From: Azospirillum fermentarium
GTDB lineage: Bacteria; Pseudomonadota; Alphaproteobacteria; Azospirillales; Azospirillaceae
Assembly: GCF_025961205.1 (NCBI RefSeq)
Contig: NZ_JAOQNH010000003.1
Span: forward strand, 950,501 to 1,014,500
Reading direction: 5' to 3'
DNA: 64,000 bases
The position numbers and the translations under genes were made by a program. The first letter of the stretch is position 1. The number at the start of each line of letters is the position of its first letter. The notes under the pieces are model-generated. The model worked only from the letters and a program-made list of their open reading frames with translations. It was not told where the DNA came from and did no database searches. Shown piece after piece: positions 9,025 to 16,981 of the stretch.

Positions 9025-9028
9025 CTAG
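8238..9028 (+). CDS. IS5-family transposase made by -1 frameshifting (orfA-orfB)
   Basis: OrfA (ATG 8238, GGGAGG upstream) reads ERGEISDGEWAVIGPLLPSE, then MVDSTTVRGHSQAAGAKGG. At 8567-8573 the heptamer A AAA GGG lies in phase for -1 slippage. After the slip the frame continues GFGRSRGGFTSKIHAR into orfB (TGGEASDSKQL, LADAGYDSD, NKIERMFNKLKQ), which rebuilds the normal DDE transposase (D in DSTTVR, D in ADAGYD, E in KIERMF). Frameshifted transposases are typical of this IS5 subgroup. The TAG stop (9026-9028) lies in the CTAG target duplication, so the site of insertion supplies the stop codon. Confidence 0.85.
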
Positions 9029-9109
9029 GGCGTGGAACGGCTTCAGGGTCAAAGACGGTGGAACCTGTCGCGGGCCAACAGTCAGCGTACCGTCCTCGAG
9101 GAGTTCTAG

Positions 9110-9947
9110 CAGGGCGCGGAAAAACGGACCGATGCGGTGGCATTGTCTCCGCTGAAGCTTGGAAATGGTGTTTTCGGGGCCTGTTTTGGTCTGGATGGCG
9201 CCTTTTTCCGCGCCCTCAGGCTCCTGGAGCCGCCATTCAGGCGGACTCCGGGATGATTATGCCGTTGTCAGCAGCTTGGGCAGACGGATCAGGTTATAGG
9301 CGGCGGCAGTCAGCGTGAACATCCAACCGACGCGGGCGGTGCCGCGGTGGCGGGTCTTGCGCAGCCCCGCCCCCTTGATCCAGCCGAAGACCTCCTCGAT
9401 CCGCTTGCGGATGCGCAAGGACACGGCATAGCCGGGGTGACGGGTGGTCCGGCCATCAATGGCTGAGCGGCGGTTGCTGGTGTTCTGGGCAACGTGCGGG
9501 GTGGCGCCCAGGCGGCGCATGTTCGCCACGAAATCCTTGGTGTCGTAAGCCTTGTCGGCGCCCAGCGTGATGCGGTGGCAGCCGGAGATGGCCTCGACCA
9601 TCGACACCGCCGCCTCGCGTTCGGCCAAGCCCGTAGCCGCCGTCAGCCGGACATCCACCACCAGAGCATGGCGGTTCTCCATCAGCGCGTGGCCCATGAA
9701 GGCCAGCTTCGCCGGCTGCCCGTTGCCCTTGCGGTAGAGACGCGCCTCGGGATCGGTTGTGGAGGCATGCGTTTCGTTGGACCGTTTCTCACCGTGAAAG
9801 TCGCGCTCGCCGTTGCGGCCCGGCCCCGGCGGCTCACCGCTGCCATCTTTGGGCCGGAAGCTCTTCACGCTGGCCCACGCCTCGATCAGCGTGCCGTCCA
9901 CCGAGAAGTGCTCGTCCGACAGCAGCGCCTTGACCCGCGGCTGATCC
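9110..9947 (-). mobile_element. IS5-family element, second copy, truncated by IS66
   Basis: It begins with the same CAGGGCGCGGAAAAA end as the copy at 3583, after CTAG at 9106-9109, and is colinear with it until 9947, where IS66 begins. The remaining ~466 bases of the element, including its other inverted end, are absent from the window. Confidence 0.92.
9257..9947 (-). pseudogene. IS5-family transposase fragment (C-terminal two-thirds)
   Basis: Encodes the C-terminal part beginning DQPRVKALLSDEHFSVDGTL and running to the normal end. All three DDE residues remain, but the N-terminal ~128 residues and the start are lost at the IS66 junction. The substitution relative to the first copy is at about 9355 and is silent. 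Confidence 0.9.
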
Positions 9948-9971
9948 GTAAGCATCCGCTGAGTACCGCGG

Positions 9972-11615
9972 TCAGGCAGCTTTTGCCTGCTCGCGCATCG
10001 CCTTCCACTCCCAGGGCAGGAGTTCGTGCAGGCGGTTTTGTGGCATGTCGTTGATGCGCGCCAGCACGTCGGCGAGCCAGGCCTGCGGGTCAACGTTGTT
10101 CAGCTTGGCGGTGGTGATCAGGCCATACATGATCGCCGCCCGCTGGCCGCCGCGATCGGAGCCGCAGAACAGCCACGCCTTCCTCCCGAGGGCGATCCCG
10201 CGCAGGCCGCGTTCGGCGGCGTTGCTCGTCAGGCACAGCCGGCCATCGCCGAGGAAGCGGGTGAAGCCGTCCCAGCGCGTCAGCATGTAGTCCATCGCCT
10301 TGGCCACGGGGGCATGGCGGGAGAGCCGGGCCCGCTCCGTCCGCATCCAGCCCTCCAGCGCGGCTACCAGGGTGACGCCATGCTCCTGGCGTGCCGCCAG
10401 CCGCTCGGCCGCCGGCTTGCCGTTCAAGGCACGCTCGAGATCGAAGAGGGCGTCGATGCGCGTCACGGCCTCCAGCGCCAGCGGCGAGATCGGCGGGGCA
10501 TCCTTGCCGCGCCTGGTGTTCGTAGCGATGTCGGCCAGCTTGAAGAAGCCGCGCCGGGCATGCGCCCAGCACAGCACGTCGCTGATCGGCCCCGGCTGTC
10601 GCTCGGGTTCGTACAGCCGGTTGTAGCCGGCGAACGCATCGGCCTGCAGCCAGCCTTTGAAGCCGGCCAGGTGCCGTTCGGGATGTTCGCCTTTGCGGTC
10701 GCGGGAATAGTGGAACAGCGCCACCGGTGGGGCTTGGCCGGCGAACGGCCGGTCATCGCGCACATACACCCACAGGCGCCCGGTATCGGTCTTGCCCTTG
10801 GCCAGCACGGGCACCGGGGTGTCGTCCCCATGCAACCGCTCAGCCGCCATCACATGCGCCGCGATCAGGTCGTGCAGCGGCTTCAGCACCGCGGCGGCGG
10901 TGCCCACCTGGTCGGCCAGGGTGGACAGGCTGAGCGGCACGCCCTCCCGCGCGAAGCGTTCGGCCTGCCGGTTCAGCGGCTGATGCTGGCCGAACTTCTC
11001 GAACAGGATGGTGGCCAGCAGGTTGGGGCCGGCCCAGCCCCGCGGGGTGGTGTGGAACGGTGCCGGCGGCTGGCTGATCGTCTCGCAGGCCCGGCAGGAG
11101 AACCGCTCGCGCACCGTCTGGATCACCTTCCACTGGCGCGGGATCACCTCCAGCGTCTCGGTAATCGTTTCGCCCAGCTTGCACAGCTTGTCCGAGCCGC
11201 AGCACGGGCAGGTCGCGGGGGCCGGCACAACGACGCGCTCGCGCGGCAGGTGGCCGGGAAAGGGCTGGCGCGAGGGCCGCTTGCGGGTGAAGGCCGTCAC
11301 CCCGGTGGTTCGGGCAGCGGCCTGCTCGGCTGCCAACTCGTCCTCACTGGCCGTCGCTTCCAGCTCTTCAAGCTGGAACTCCAACTGGTCCAGCAGGCGT
11401 GCCTTGCGCTCGGAGCGCGTGCCGTAGAGCTCGCGCCGGAGCTTCTCGATTTCCAGCTTCAGGCTGGCGATCAGCGCCTCGGTGTTCGAAGCCATCGCCC
11501 TGGCCCGCGCCGCTTCGGCTTCCGCCGCGTCCGCCCGCGCCTCGGCCTGCGCCAAGGCGGCGCGCAAGCTGGCGATGTCGTCGGCCACGGCGGCAGGGGG
11601 CGGGGCGGCGGTCAT
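9972..11615 (-). CDS. tnpC: IS66-family transposase TnpC
   Basis: 547 residues, normal length. An N-terminal coiled coil (LRAALAQAEARADAAEAEAA) is followed by the LRRELYGTRSE segment, a zinc finger (CPCCGSDKL and CRACETI) and the DDE core: DDTPVPVL (~270), QADAFAGY (~330) and NAAERGLRGIALGRK (~470). It is the catalytic transposase of the element. The frame is intact. Confidence 0.95.
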   Translation of the reverse strand: MTAAPPPAAVADDIASLRAALAQAEARADAAEAEAARARAMASNTEALIASLKLEIEKLRRELYGTRSERKARLLDQLEFQLEELEATASEDELAAEQAAARTTGVTAFTRKRPSRQPFPGHLPRERVVVPAPATCPCCGSDKLCKLGETITETLEVIPRQWKVIQTVRERFSCRACETISQPPAPFHTTPRGWAGPNLLATILFEKFGQHQPLNRQAERFAREGVPLSLSTLADQVGTAAAVLKPLHDLIAAHVMAAERLHGDDTPVPVLAKGKTDTGRLWVYVRDDRPFAGQAPPVALFHYSRDRKGEHPERHLAGFKGWLQADAFAGYNRLYEPERQPGPISDVLCWAHARRGFFKLADIATNTRRGKDAPPISPLALEAVTRIDALFDLERALNGKPAAERLAARQEHGVTLVAALEGWMRTERARLSRHAPVAKAMDYMLTRWDGFTRFLGDGRLCLTSNAAERGLRGIALGRKAWLFCGSDRGGQRAAIMYGLITTAKLNNVDPQAWLADVLARINDMPQNRLHELLPWEWKAMREQAKAA

Positions 11616-11694
11616 GGCGCCAGTTTACCTGGGATCACGCCTTCGAGCCGTCGCAATCTCCCCTGAACCGGCCCGTCGATTCACCGTGTCGCAG

Positions 11695-12042
11695 TCACCC
11701 TGCGGTCTCGGGACGCCAAGTCTTCTGCGGGTTGCGCCAGTCGATGCCTTCGAGCAGATAGCCCATCTGCCCAACCGAGATCGACACCGCGCCGTCCGCC
11801 GGCGTGGGCCAGATGAAACGGCCCCGCTCCAGCCTCTTCATGAACAGGCAACTGCCCTGGCCGTCATACCAGATGATCTTCACCAGATCGCCGCGGCGCC
11901 CGCGGAAGATGAAGAGATGGCCGCTGTGCGGGTCTTGGGCGAAGCGTTCCTGCACCAGCAACGCCAGGCTCGCCCAGCCCTTGCGCATGTCGGTGTGCCC
12001 GCTGGCCAGCCACACCCGCACCCCGCTCGGCACCGGGATCAT
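11695..12042 (-). CDS. tnpB: IS66 family accessory protein TnpB
   Basis: 115 residues with the family signatures SGVRVWLASGHTDMRKGW, HLFIFRGRRGDLVKIIWYDG and RLERGRFIWP. It is needed with TnpA and TnpC for IS66 transposition; the exact role is unknown. Its start overlaps the tnpA stop in ATGA at 12039-12042. Confidence 0.95.
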   Translation of the reverse strand: MIPVPSGVRVWLASGHTDMRKGWASLALLVQERFAQDPHSGHLFIFRGRRGDLVKIIWYDGQGSCLFMKRLERGRFIWPTPADGAVSISVGQMGYLLEGIDWRNPQKTWRPETAG

Positions 12043-12449
12043 GCCAGGGCACCGATGACGGCCGCCGCCAGGGCCGGGTTGACCGGCCCTTCCAGACGCA
12101 GGCGTGCCCCGCTGGGCAGGATGACCTCGAGGATCGCCGGGCTCGTGGCCGACGTCGCCGGAGGCGGCAATGGCGCACGGGGCTCCACGACCGGCAGTTC
12201 CGTGACGGTCGGCTCCGGCGTGATGGTCACCGCAGTGAAGCTGGGCGGTTCGCCCACGGCGATCCCCGTGGCCTTCATCAGCCCCCGCCAGCGATACAGC
12301 AGGCTTTCGTGCACGCCCAGCCGGCGGGCCACCTCCGTCACCACCACGCCGGGGCGGAACGCCTCCTCGACCATCCGGACCTTCTCCGCCGGCGTGTAGT
12401 TCCGCCGCCGCTCCGTCCCCGTCAGAACCTCGACCCGCTGGTAAGCCAT
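12039..12449 (-). CDS. tnpA: IS66 accessory protein TnpA (helix-turn-helix)
   Basis: 136 residues from ATG 12449. The N-terminal part (RRNYTPAEKVRMVEEAF, then VTEVARRLGVHESLLYRW) is the HTH region shared by IS66 TnpA and IS3 OrfA proteins. The C-terminal part is proline- and valine-rich and ends in the LPSGARLRLEG strand typical of IS66 TnpA. Confidence 0.92.
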   Translation of the reverse strand: MAYQRVEVLTGTERRRNYTPAEKVRMVEEAFRPGVVVTEVARRLGVHESLLYRWRGLMKATGIAVGEPPSFTAVTITPEPTVTELPVVEPRAPLPPPATSATSPAILEVILPSGARLRLEGPVNPALAAAVIGALA

Positions 12450-12535
12450 GACGTTTGCCACTCGTTTGCGTCCGCGCGATGACGCGCCACGCAAAACTCA
12501 GACGTCGGACCCTACTTTGCCAAGGCGGCGCTTAC

Positions 12536-12721
12536 CGGATGCGTACCTTCATGTCGCTTCTCCTTGCAGAAAGGATCACGCCCCTCCGCAATTGTGCGAC
12601 AGAGTTCTGCAAGGCACGAACCCGCGCGCCGCCGTCGGCCCAGGGGCGTTGCGGAATTGGTCGATTAAGCCAGCACTCAATAAATGCACCGCCCCACCCT
12701 TTAACACTAGCTGCTGCTAAA
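12536..12721. other. Non-coding stretch between IS66 and the four-gene operon
   Basis: These 186 bases hold no gene or repeat I can support. They lie just after the last gene of the operon that ends at 12722. They do not continue the truncated IS5 copy on the other side of IS66. Confidence 0.4.
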
Positions 12722-13657
12722 TCATACTCGACAAGCAGCAAGCCACTTCCCGACGTCAAGCATTTGGATTTCCCAGAAAATCAGGTAAGTCAAATAACTA
12801 ATGCTAGCCAAGCTGATGGCGTACGCAACCCACAAGTGGTCTGTAACGATCCGTATCGGGAGCACAGCCTTCTTTTCTCGGATGTGGCTTGGAACTGGGT
12901 AAATGTATCGCCAAGCGAAGACATAATCCAGGATATCACGAGCAACAGCCACAACGCCGAAAGCATAAAGAAACTTACTCGGATCTCCATTCGTTGGGCA
13001 TGCATTACCGCTATCCAATTGCCAATCGAACAACTTCATAACGACGATGAGCGCAACGCAGTTCATTACGAACCAAAACGATCTCAGGCGACGATCACGG
13101 CTTAGCTCATTTTGGCTGAGCCTTTCATGAAAAACTCGCTCTCGGATGACGGGCAAGTGCCGAATCTCGGCCAAAACCAAGAGGAGAAGCCCCACATAAA
13201 TCAAGGTCGAGTACGACCAGAAATACATGGTGTAGCCGACTTTATGTGTGATATCCGACCGCAGCGAATGTGCCATGAAATAGAACGGCACCATCGTCAG
13301 CACCAAGGTGATAAAGTCAAGCGCAAAGCCAATTGGGTGCGCTTCGGACCACGGCTTGCTTGCATAGCGGTGATCCAGGAATTTTGCGCCATGATGGTAG
13401 AAGATGGCCGCAGTGGCTGTAAACACCACCAGCATCTCAAGGTTCAAAAGGAGAAGAGGCCGCCCAATGTTGAGCGGCCCATTCGATGATAGAACGGCCT
13501 CGATCCTGCCGATAACTGAGGCGCCTGCGATTCCGAAGCTAAGCGCGAAGATTACCGCGAACAGACGCTTTAGATTATCAACAGTTCTCTCGCCCTGCCG
13601 AACGAGATCGGCCTCTTCATCTTTAGTTAATCCATCAGCCATTTCGTCTTTGATCAT
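12722..13657 (-). CDS. Seven-helix membrane protein, last gene of DGQHR-radical SAM-GHKL operon
   Basis: 311 residues from ATG 13657, preceded by AGGAAG. After an acidic cytoplasmic N-terminus (~35 residues), about seven hydrophobic segments follow: LFAVIFALSFGIAGASVIG, LLLLNLEMLVVFTATAAIF, ALDFITLVLTMVPFYFMA, the STLIYVGLLLLVLAEI region, WFVMNCVALIVVMKLF, FLYAFGVVAVARDILDYV and WVAYAISLASISYLTYLIF. No family is recognised. The start is 28 bases after the GHKL gene stop, so it belongs to the same transcript. A membrane protein at the end of such a cassette could be an effector or an anchor; this is inference. Confidence 0.75.
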   Translation of the reverse strand: MIKDEMADGLTKDEEADLVRQGERTVDNLKRLFAVIFALSFGIAGASVIGRIEAVLSSNGPLNIGRPLLLLNLEMLVVFTATAAIFYHHGAKFLDHRYASKPWSEAHPIGFALDFITLVLTMVPFYFMAHSLRSDITHKVGYTMYFWSYSTLIYVGLLLLVLAEIRHLPVIRERVFHERLSQNELSRDRRLRSFWFVMNCVALIVVMKLFDWQLDSGNACPTNGDPSKFLYAFGVVAVARDILDYVFAWRYIYPVPSHIREKKAVLPIRIVTDHLWVAYAISLASISYLTYLIFWEIQMLDVGKWLAACRV

Positions 13658-13685
13658 CCTGCACTTCCTAGTCAGCAAACGTCGA

Positions 13686-15233
13686 TCACGAATCTCCGAG
13701 ACGCGCAAGGATGCGGTCAACCAGTGACTTCGCTGCAACCCTATTTTGAGAACACTCGTAAATGAGCGTAATCATGCGCTGAATCACGGCGCGGTCGCCC
13801 TCAGGAAGCATGCCAAGGACATCAACACCACCCAAAGCCTGTGCGCTCGCTTTGACCAACCGGTCCTCCAGCTGCGTATAGCGTTCGGACAGAGTAGCGC
13901 GATCGTACTCGGCCAGCACACCTGCCTCCGCGACGCGCTTGATCTCGAACATCTCGCTGCGGATGTCCTCGACAATGTTCTCCGCCGTCGAACCGTCAAT
14001 GGCTCCTTGTTCAAGGATCTTCAGCTGCTGTTCGACCTTTAAGGCACCAATGTCGAAAGCCTTGATGCGGTTGCGAACTACCGAACTCGACCGGCACATG
14101 CGGCCGATCTGGTCACCAACCTCGCCCAAGCGGCTGAGGAGATGATCCAAGTGGACGTTCTGCTCGAAATTGTCGCGACGGCCATTGGGTACCAACCGCT
14201 CATCAAGGATATGGATTTCGCCTACCGTCCAGCTCGCGAAGCGAGACTCCGGAAAGACCTCCGCAAATATGCGATGGTCGCCAACTTGGATATTGCCCTT
14301 GCGCGCACGCAAGCCATTGATGCCCTCACCGCTCGGGATGGCACCAAAATATCCATGGTGCAGTAGCCACCCGACGGCACCAACTCCGCCATCCCGCCCC
14401 TCTATGGTTATGGGTTTAAAGCCAGCGAAGACATCACGCCGACCCTCGCCGTAAGCGTAGTCATCTCGGTACGGCCGAAAAATTGGTGTTTTCGCGTCAT
14501 TGATGTGGATATGGATTTCGCCAAGACTACCGAGGTGCTGAAGCAAGTGCTCGCAAATCTGCTCGCGAAACTTAAATTCGGGAGCAAACGGCACCGGAGC
14601 GACCTGCGCCAAGTAATGGGCAATGGCGTCCTGGTTCAGCAGCGTGTCCTTGCCGATGCGAATCGGCTTGACCAATTCAACCTCGTAGAAGTGTTCGGGC
14701 CAACCTTCAGGATCAATCTCGACGACCTTGGCCACCGCCTGAATAAGGTCGTGAAGCCCTCCCTGGTAGGACGGGTCGGATAGCAGCTTTTTGAAAACCC
14801 GACAGTCCCATCGAAGCTCCTGCACTACGGAGTCGTTCACTGCTCGCGAGCGAAATATCAATTCCTGGCAGTAACCGAGACCGGCCAAACGCCCAACACC
14901 ACGGAAGCCACGCGCTGATGTGCCGCGCTTGCGGCTGCCTCCAATCGCCGTCAGGCGCTTCGCAAACTCACCGTTGGGTACACCGGCACCGTTGTCGCGA
15001 ATTTTTACTGAGCGGGTTGGCTGGTTAAGGTCCAGGGTGATGTCAACTCGCCCGACCCTGTCGGCGCCCAGCACCCCAGTAGCACGCGCCACATCGATGG
15101 AATCAGCGGCATTCTGGATGTACTCCCGATAGATCGTCAGTGGATCGACGTACATGGCTGAACTGACGAGTTCCAGCACATCCTTGCCGATAACGATTTC
15201 GGCAGGGAGTGAGATGTTGGTGTGTTTGCTCAT
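13686..15233 (-). CDS. Hsp90-like (GHKL) ATPase
   Basis: 515 residues. The Bergerat ATP-binding fold is clear: N box with E37 and N41 in REYIQNAADSID, D80 in IRDNGAG, and the lid glycines GFRGVGRLAG (109-118). The middle domain resembles HtpG, with GRRDNFEQN near residue 345; a helical C-terminal region follows. It is shorter than HtpG (~620-640) and lacks its dimer end, so it is not the housekeeping chaperone. Hsp90-like ATPases of this type occur in several conflict systems. It starts five bases after the radical SAM stop. Its base composition is less GC-rich than that of the trb genes. Confidence 0.82.
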   Translation of the reverse strand: MSKHTNISLPAEIVIGKDVLELVSSAMYVDPLTIYREYIQNAADSIDVARATGVLGADRVGRVDITLDLNQPTRSVKIRDNGAGVPNGEFAKRLTAIGGSRKRGTSARGFRGVGRLAGLGYCQELIFRSRAVNDSVVQELRWDCRVFKKLLSDPSYQGGLHDLIQAVAKVVEIDPEGWPEHFYEVELVKPIRIGKDTLLNQDAIAHYLAQVAPVPFAPEFKFREQICEHLLQHLGSLGEIHIHINDAKTPIFRPYRDDYAYGEGRRDVFAGFKPITIEGRDGGVGAVGWLLHHGYFGAIPSGEGINGLRARKGNIQVGDHRIFAEVFPESRFASWTVGEIHILDERLVPNGRRDNFEQNVHLDHLLSRLGEVGDQIGRMCRSSSVVRNRIKAFDIGALKVEQQLKILEQGAIDGSTAENIVEDIRSEMFEIKRVAEAGVLAEYDRATLSERYTQLEDRLVKASAQALGGVDVLGMLPEGDRAVIQRMITLIYECSQNRVAAKSLVDRILARLGDS

Positions 15234-15238
15234 GATCC

Positions 15239-16876
15239 CTAAGCGACCTGCTTTTCAGATGTCTCAGCCTCGTCGGCAAGCTCCTGCAGTCCGGCGTCTT
15301 CCACCACCTCATCTTCGGCGAGGCCGAAATCGACATCAACCTTCATTCGGACAACCTTCTGCAGCTCCCAAATTCGACGTTCCTCCTTCTTCGTCGGTGG
15401 GATGTAAAACTCAAGCACCCTGCGCAAGATATCATCTTGCTCCTGGGTAAAACGGTCGCGCAGTTGTTCACGGCTCAGGCGGGGTTTTCCGGGCAGATCA
15501 AACATCACCTCAGAAAGCAGGCTCAAAAGATTCGTCTTCTGAGACTCAGTCATCCTGTTGAATGCTGCTTGGTACTCAGCGAACTCGGCTTCGCCACCGC
15601 CCCCCGGTTTGTACCAGAAGCGGTTAAAAATCATGTGATGCGGCCTCATGAGCAAGCTCATGAACTCATCGACCGAATCGCCGAAAGCCTCGCGAAAGAA
15701 GTCAGGAGTGCCAGAAACGATACCGTGGGTGGCTTGTAGGATGACCTGGACTGACCGCAATTGGTGGCGGGTCCACTTCGGGCCAACATGCGAACGGTCA
15801 GTGAGGTCCACAGGTTGGTAGCGCATGGGGAAACTGAAGATGCGGATACCCAACTCCTCGTTAAGGCGGACGTTCAGGTACATGCGCTCGAACAGGTCAG
15901 CCGGAGCTTCCTTGAAGTTGTATAGCATGTAGTTTGACAAGTCCTTCAGGCCATTGGCCTCGGCTTGTCGGATGGCTGTTTCATAGTCGTCCCGAAAGCC
16001 CAAATGGTCGAAGGCAATTCGGAGGGGGCTGACACAGACCCGCGCCAATTGCTTCATAAGCTCCGGATTCTTCGCCAGCTCCCTTGCGTCCACGCCTTGG
16101 TTAAAGTCGACGCGACGCTGGATGGCGACGCCCCTGCGGGTGATAGTAGCTCCCCGGCCGAAGCCTAGGTCTACCACTTCATCCATAATGTCCTTTAGCT
16201 TGGGCGAGGCAGTGATGTTATTGTCCATGAAGATGAGATCTTTCTTCTCGCCGTAACGGCGCTCAATCTCACGGACAACGGCGGTGATAGACGGCGTTTC
16301 CCGCAGACCGCCCTCCAGTTTTGGAACGCCGCAGAAACTACATGTGCGGATGCAGCCTCGGGAGGCATAGAGGAAGTAGCCATCACGAACGGGGTACTTG
16401 TAGTCCACCTGATCGAGAATGCTGTAGTCTGGCACCAGTGACTCAATGGGGGTCCCGCTCGTGTCCTCGGCGTAAAGTTCCTCCTCAAATTCATCCAGCT
16501 GCAAGGAAACGGCAGGCGGCTTGTCGAGCAGGCCGGAGATGAACCGGATGCCGCGCCAGCGCGGTTCCGATATAAAGCGGCCGTTCATCAGCGACGCAGC
16601 GATGCCGCCAACGAAAACCTTGTTGGCTTGGCCACGCACGACATCGAGGGCAAAATCGATTGCCCGAGAGATGCGATCGTACTCGAACGAGAACAGCGTG
16701 GTGACGTAGACGCGATCCCATGCGGTACCGAGGACTGACTTATCCTCCCCCTTGATGAAGCGCACGTTGTCGCCCTTGCCATGCGGCCCATGGTAGGACG
16801 CAATTTTCATCAGCCCCAGGGGCGGATACTTGTTCCGGTATCCCGGCTCGATGAGCAGGATATTCTTACTAGGCAT
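15239..16876 (-). CDS. Radical SAM enzyme with N-terminal cobalamin-binding-like domain
   Basis: 545 residues from ATG 16876. The opening MPSKNILLIEPGYRNKYPPL and the KVFVGGIAASLMNG segment resemble the B12-binding domain that precedes many radical SAM cores. The cluster motif is C-IRT-C-SF-C (CxxxCxxC, ~172-179) in YASRGCIRTCSFCGVP; it binds a [4Fe-4S] cluster and splits S-adenosylmethionine. The ending is acidic and helical. A TTG start at 16945 is possible but has no better ribosome site. The substrate is unknown. Sitting between a DGQHR protein and a GHKL ATPase, it may modify a nucleic acid or a peptide; that is inference. Confidence 0.82.
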   Translation of the reverse strand: MPSKNILLIEPGYRNKYPPLGLMKIASYHGPHGKGDNVRFIKGEDKSVLGTAWDRVYVTTLFSFEYDRISRAIDFALDVVRGQANKVFVGGIAASLMNGRFISEPRWRGIRFISGLLDKPPAVSLQLDEFEEELYAEDTSGTPIESLVPDYSILDQVDYKYPVRDGYFLYASRGCIRTCSFCGVPKLEGGLRETPSITAVVREIERRYGEKKDLIFMDNNITASPKLKDIMDEVVDLGFGRGATITRRGVAIQRRVDFNQGVDARELAKNPELMKQLARVCVSPLRIAFDHLGFRDDYETAIRQAEANGLKDLSNYMLYNFKEAPADLFERMYLNVRLNEELGIRIFSFPMRYQPVDLTDRSHVGPKWTRHQLRSVQVILQATHGIVSGTPDFFREAFGDSVDEFMSLLMRPHHMIFNRFWYKPGGGGEAEFAEYQAAFNRMTESQKTNLLSLLSEVMFDLPGKPRLSREQLRDRFTQEQDDILRRVLEFYIPPTKKEERRIWELQKVVRMKVDVDFGLAEDEVVEDAGLQELADEAETSEKQVA

Positions 16877-16981
16877 TCGACGCTCGCTGCGACCTCGTTC
16901 GTCCACAATATAGCCGTCCGGCCTCGGCTTGTCGATCCGCTCCAAACCGCCCTGTGCCAGAATCCATTAGCGCTACCGGCG

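Larger units (their letters stand above)
8129..9109 (+). pseudogene. N-terminal remnant of an unrecognised gene split by two IS insertions
   Basis: ATG 8129 has GAGGAAGG just upstream and follows the DUF4258-like gene closely. Its first 12 codons end in CTAG at the IS at 8166-9024. Removing that IS restores frame into 9029-9106 and gives 39 residues (MSDKQKQTVSELGRGTASG and on) before a second IS5-type element enters, again at CTAG (9106-9109). The rest is lost, because the second element was cut by IS66 and the far flank is gone. The visible 39 residues are polar and match no family I know. Confidence 0.6.
9948..12535 (-). mobile_element. IS66-family insertion sequence, complete (2,588 bp), no target duplication
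   Basis: Left end GTAAGCATCCGC and right end GGCGCTTAC are the usual IS66 termini. The flanking octamers differ (GCTGATCC before, CGGATGCG after), whereas a simple insertion would give an 8-bp duplication. Together with the missing half of the IS5 copy, this points to a deletion or recombination next to the element after it landed. Confidence 0.9.

Noticed and set aside
10026-11666. 546-codon plus-strand ORF
   Set aside because: Antisense to IS66 tnpC, with no domain signature.
12532-12759. Minus-strand ORF of 75 codons between IS66 and the membrane protein gene
   Set aside because: It overlaps the 3' end of the membrane protein gene in another frame and has no ribosome site or known motif.
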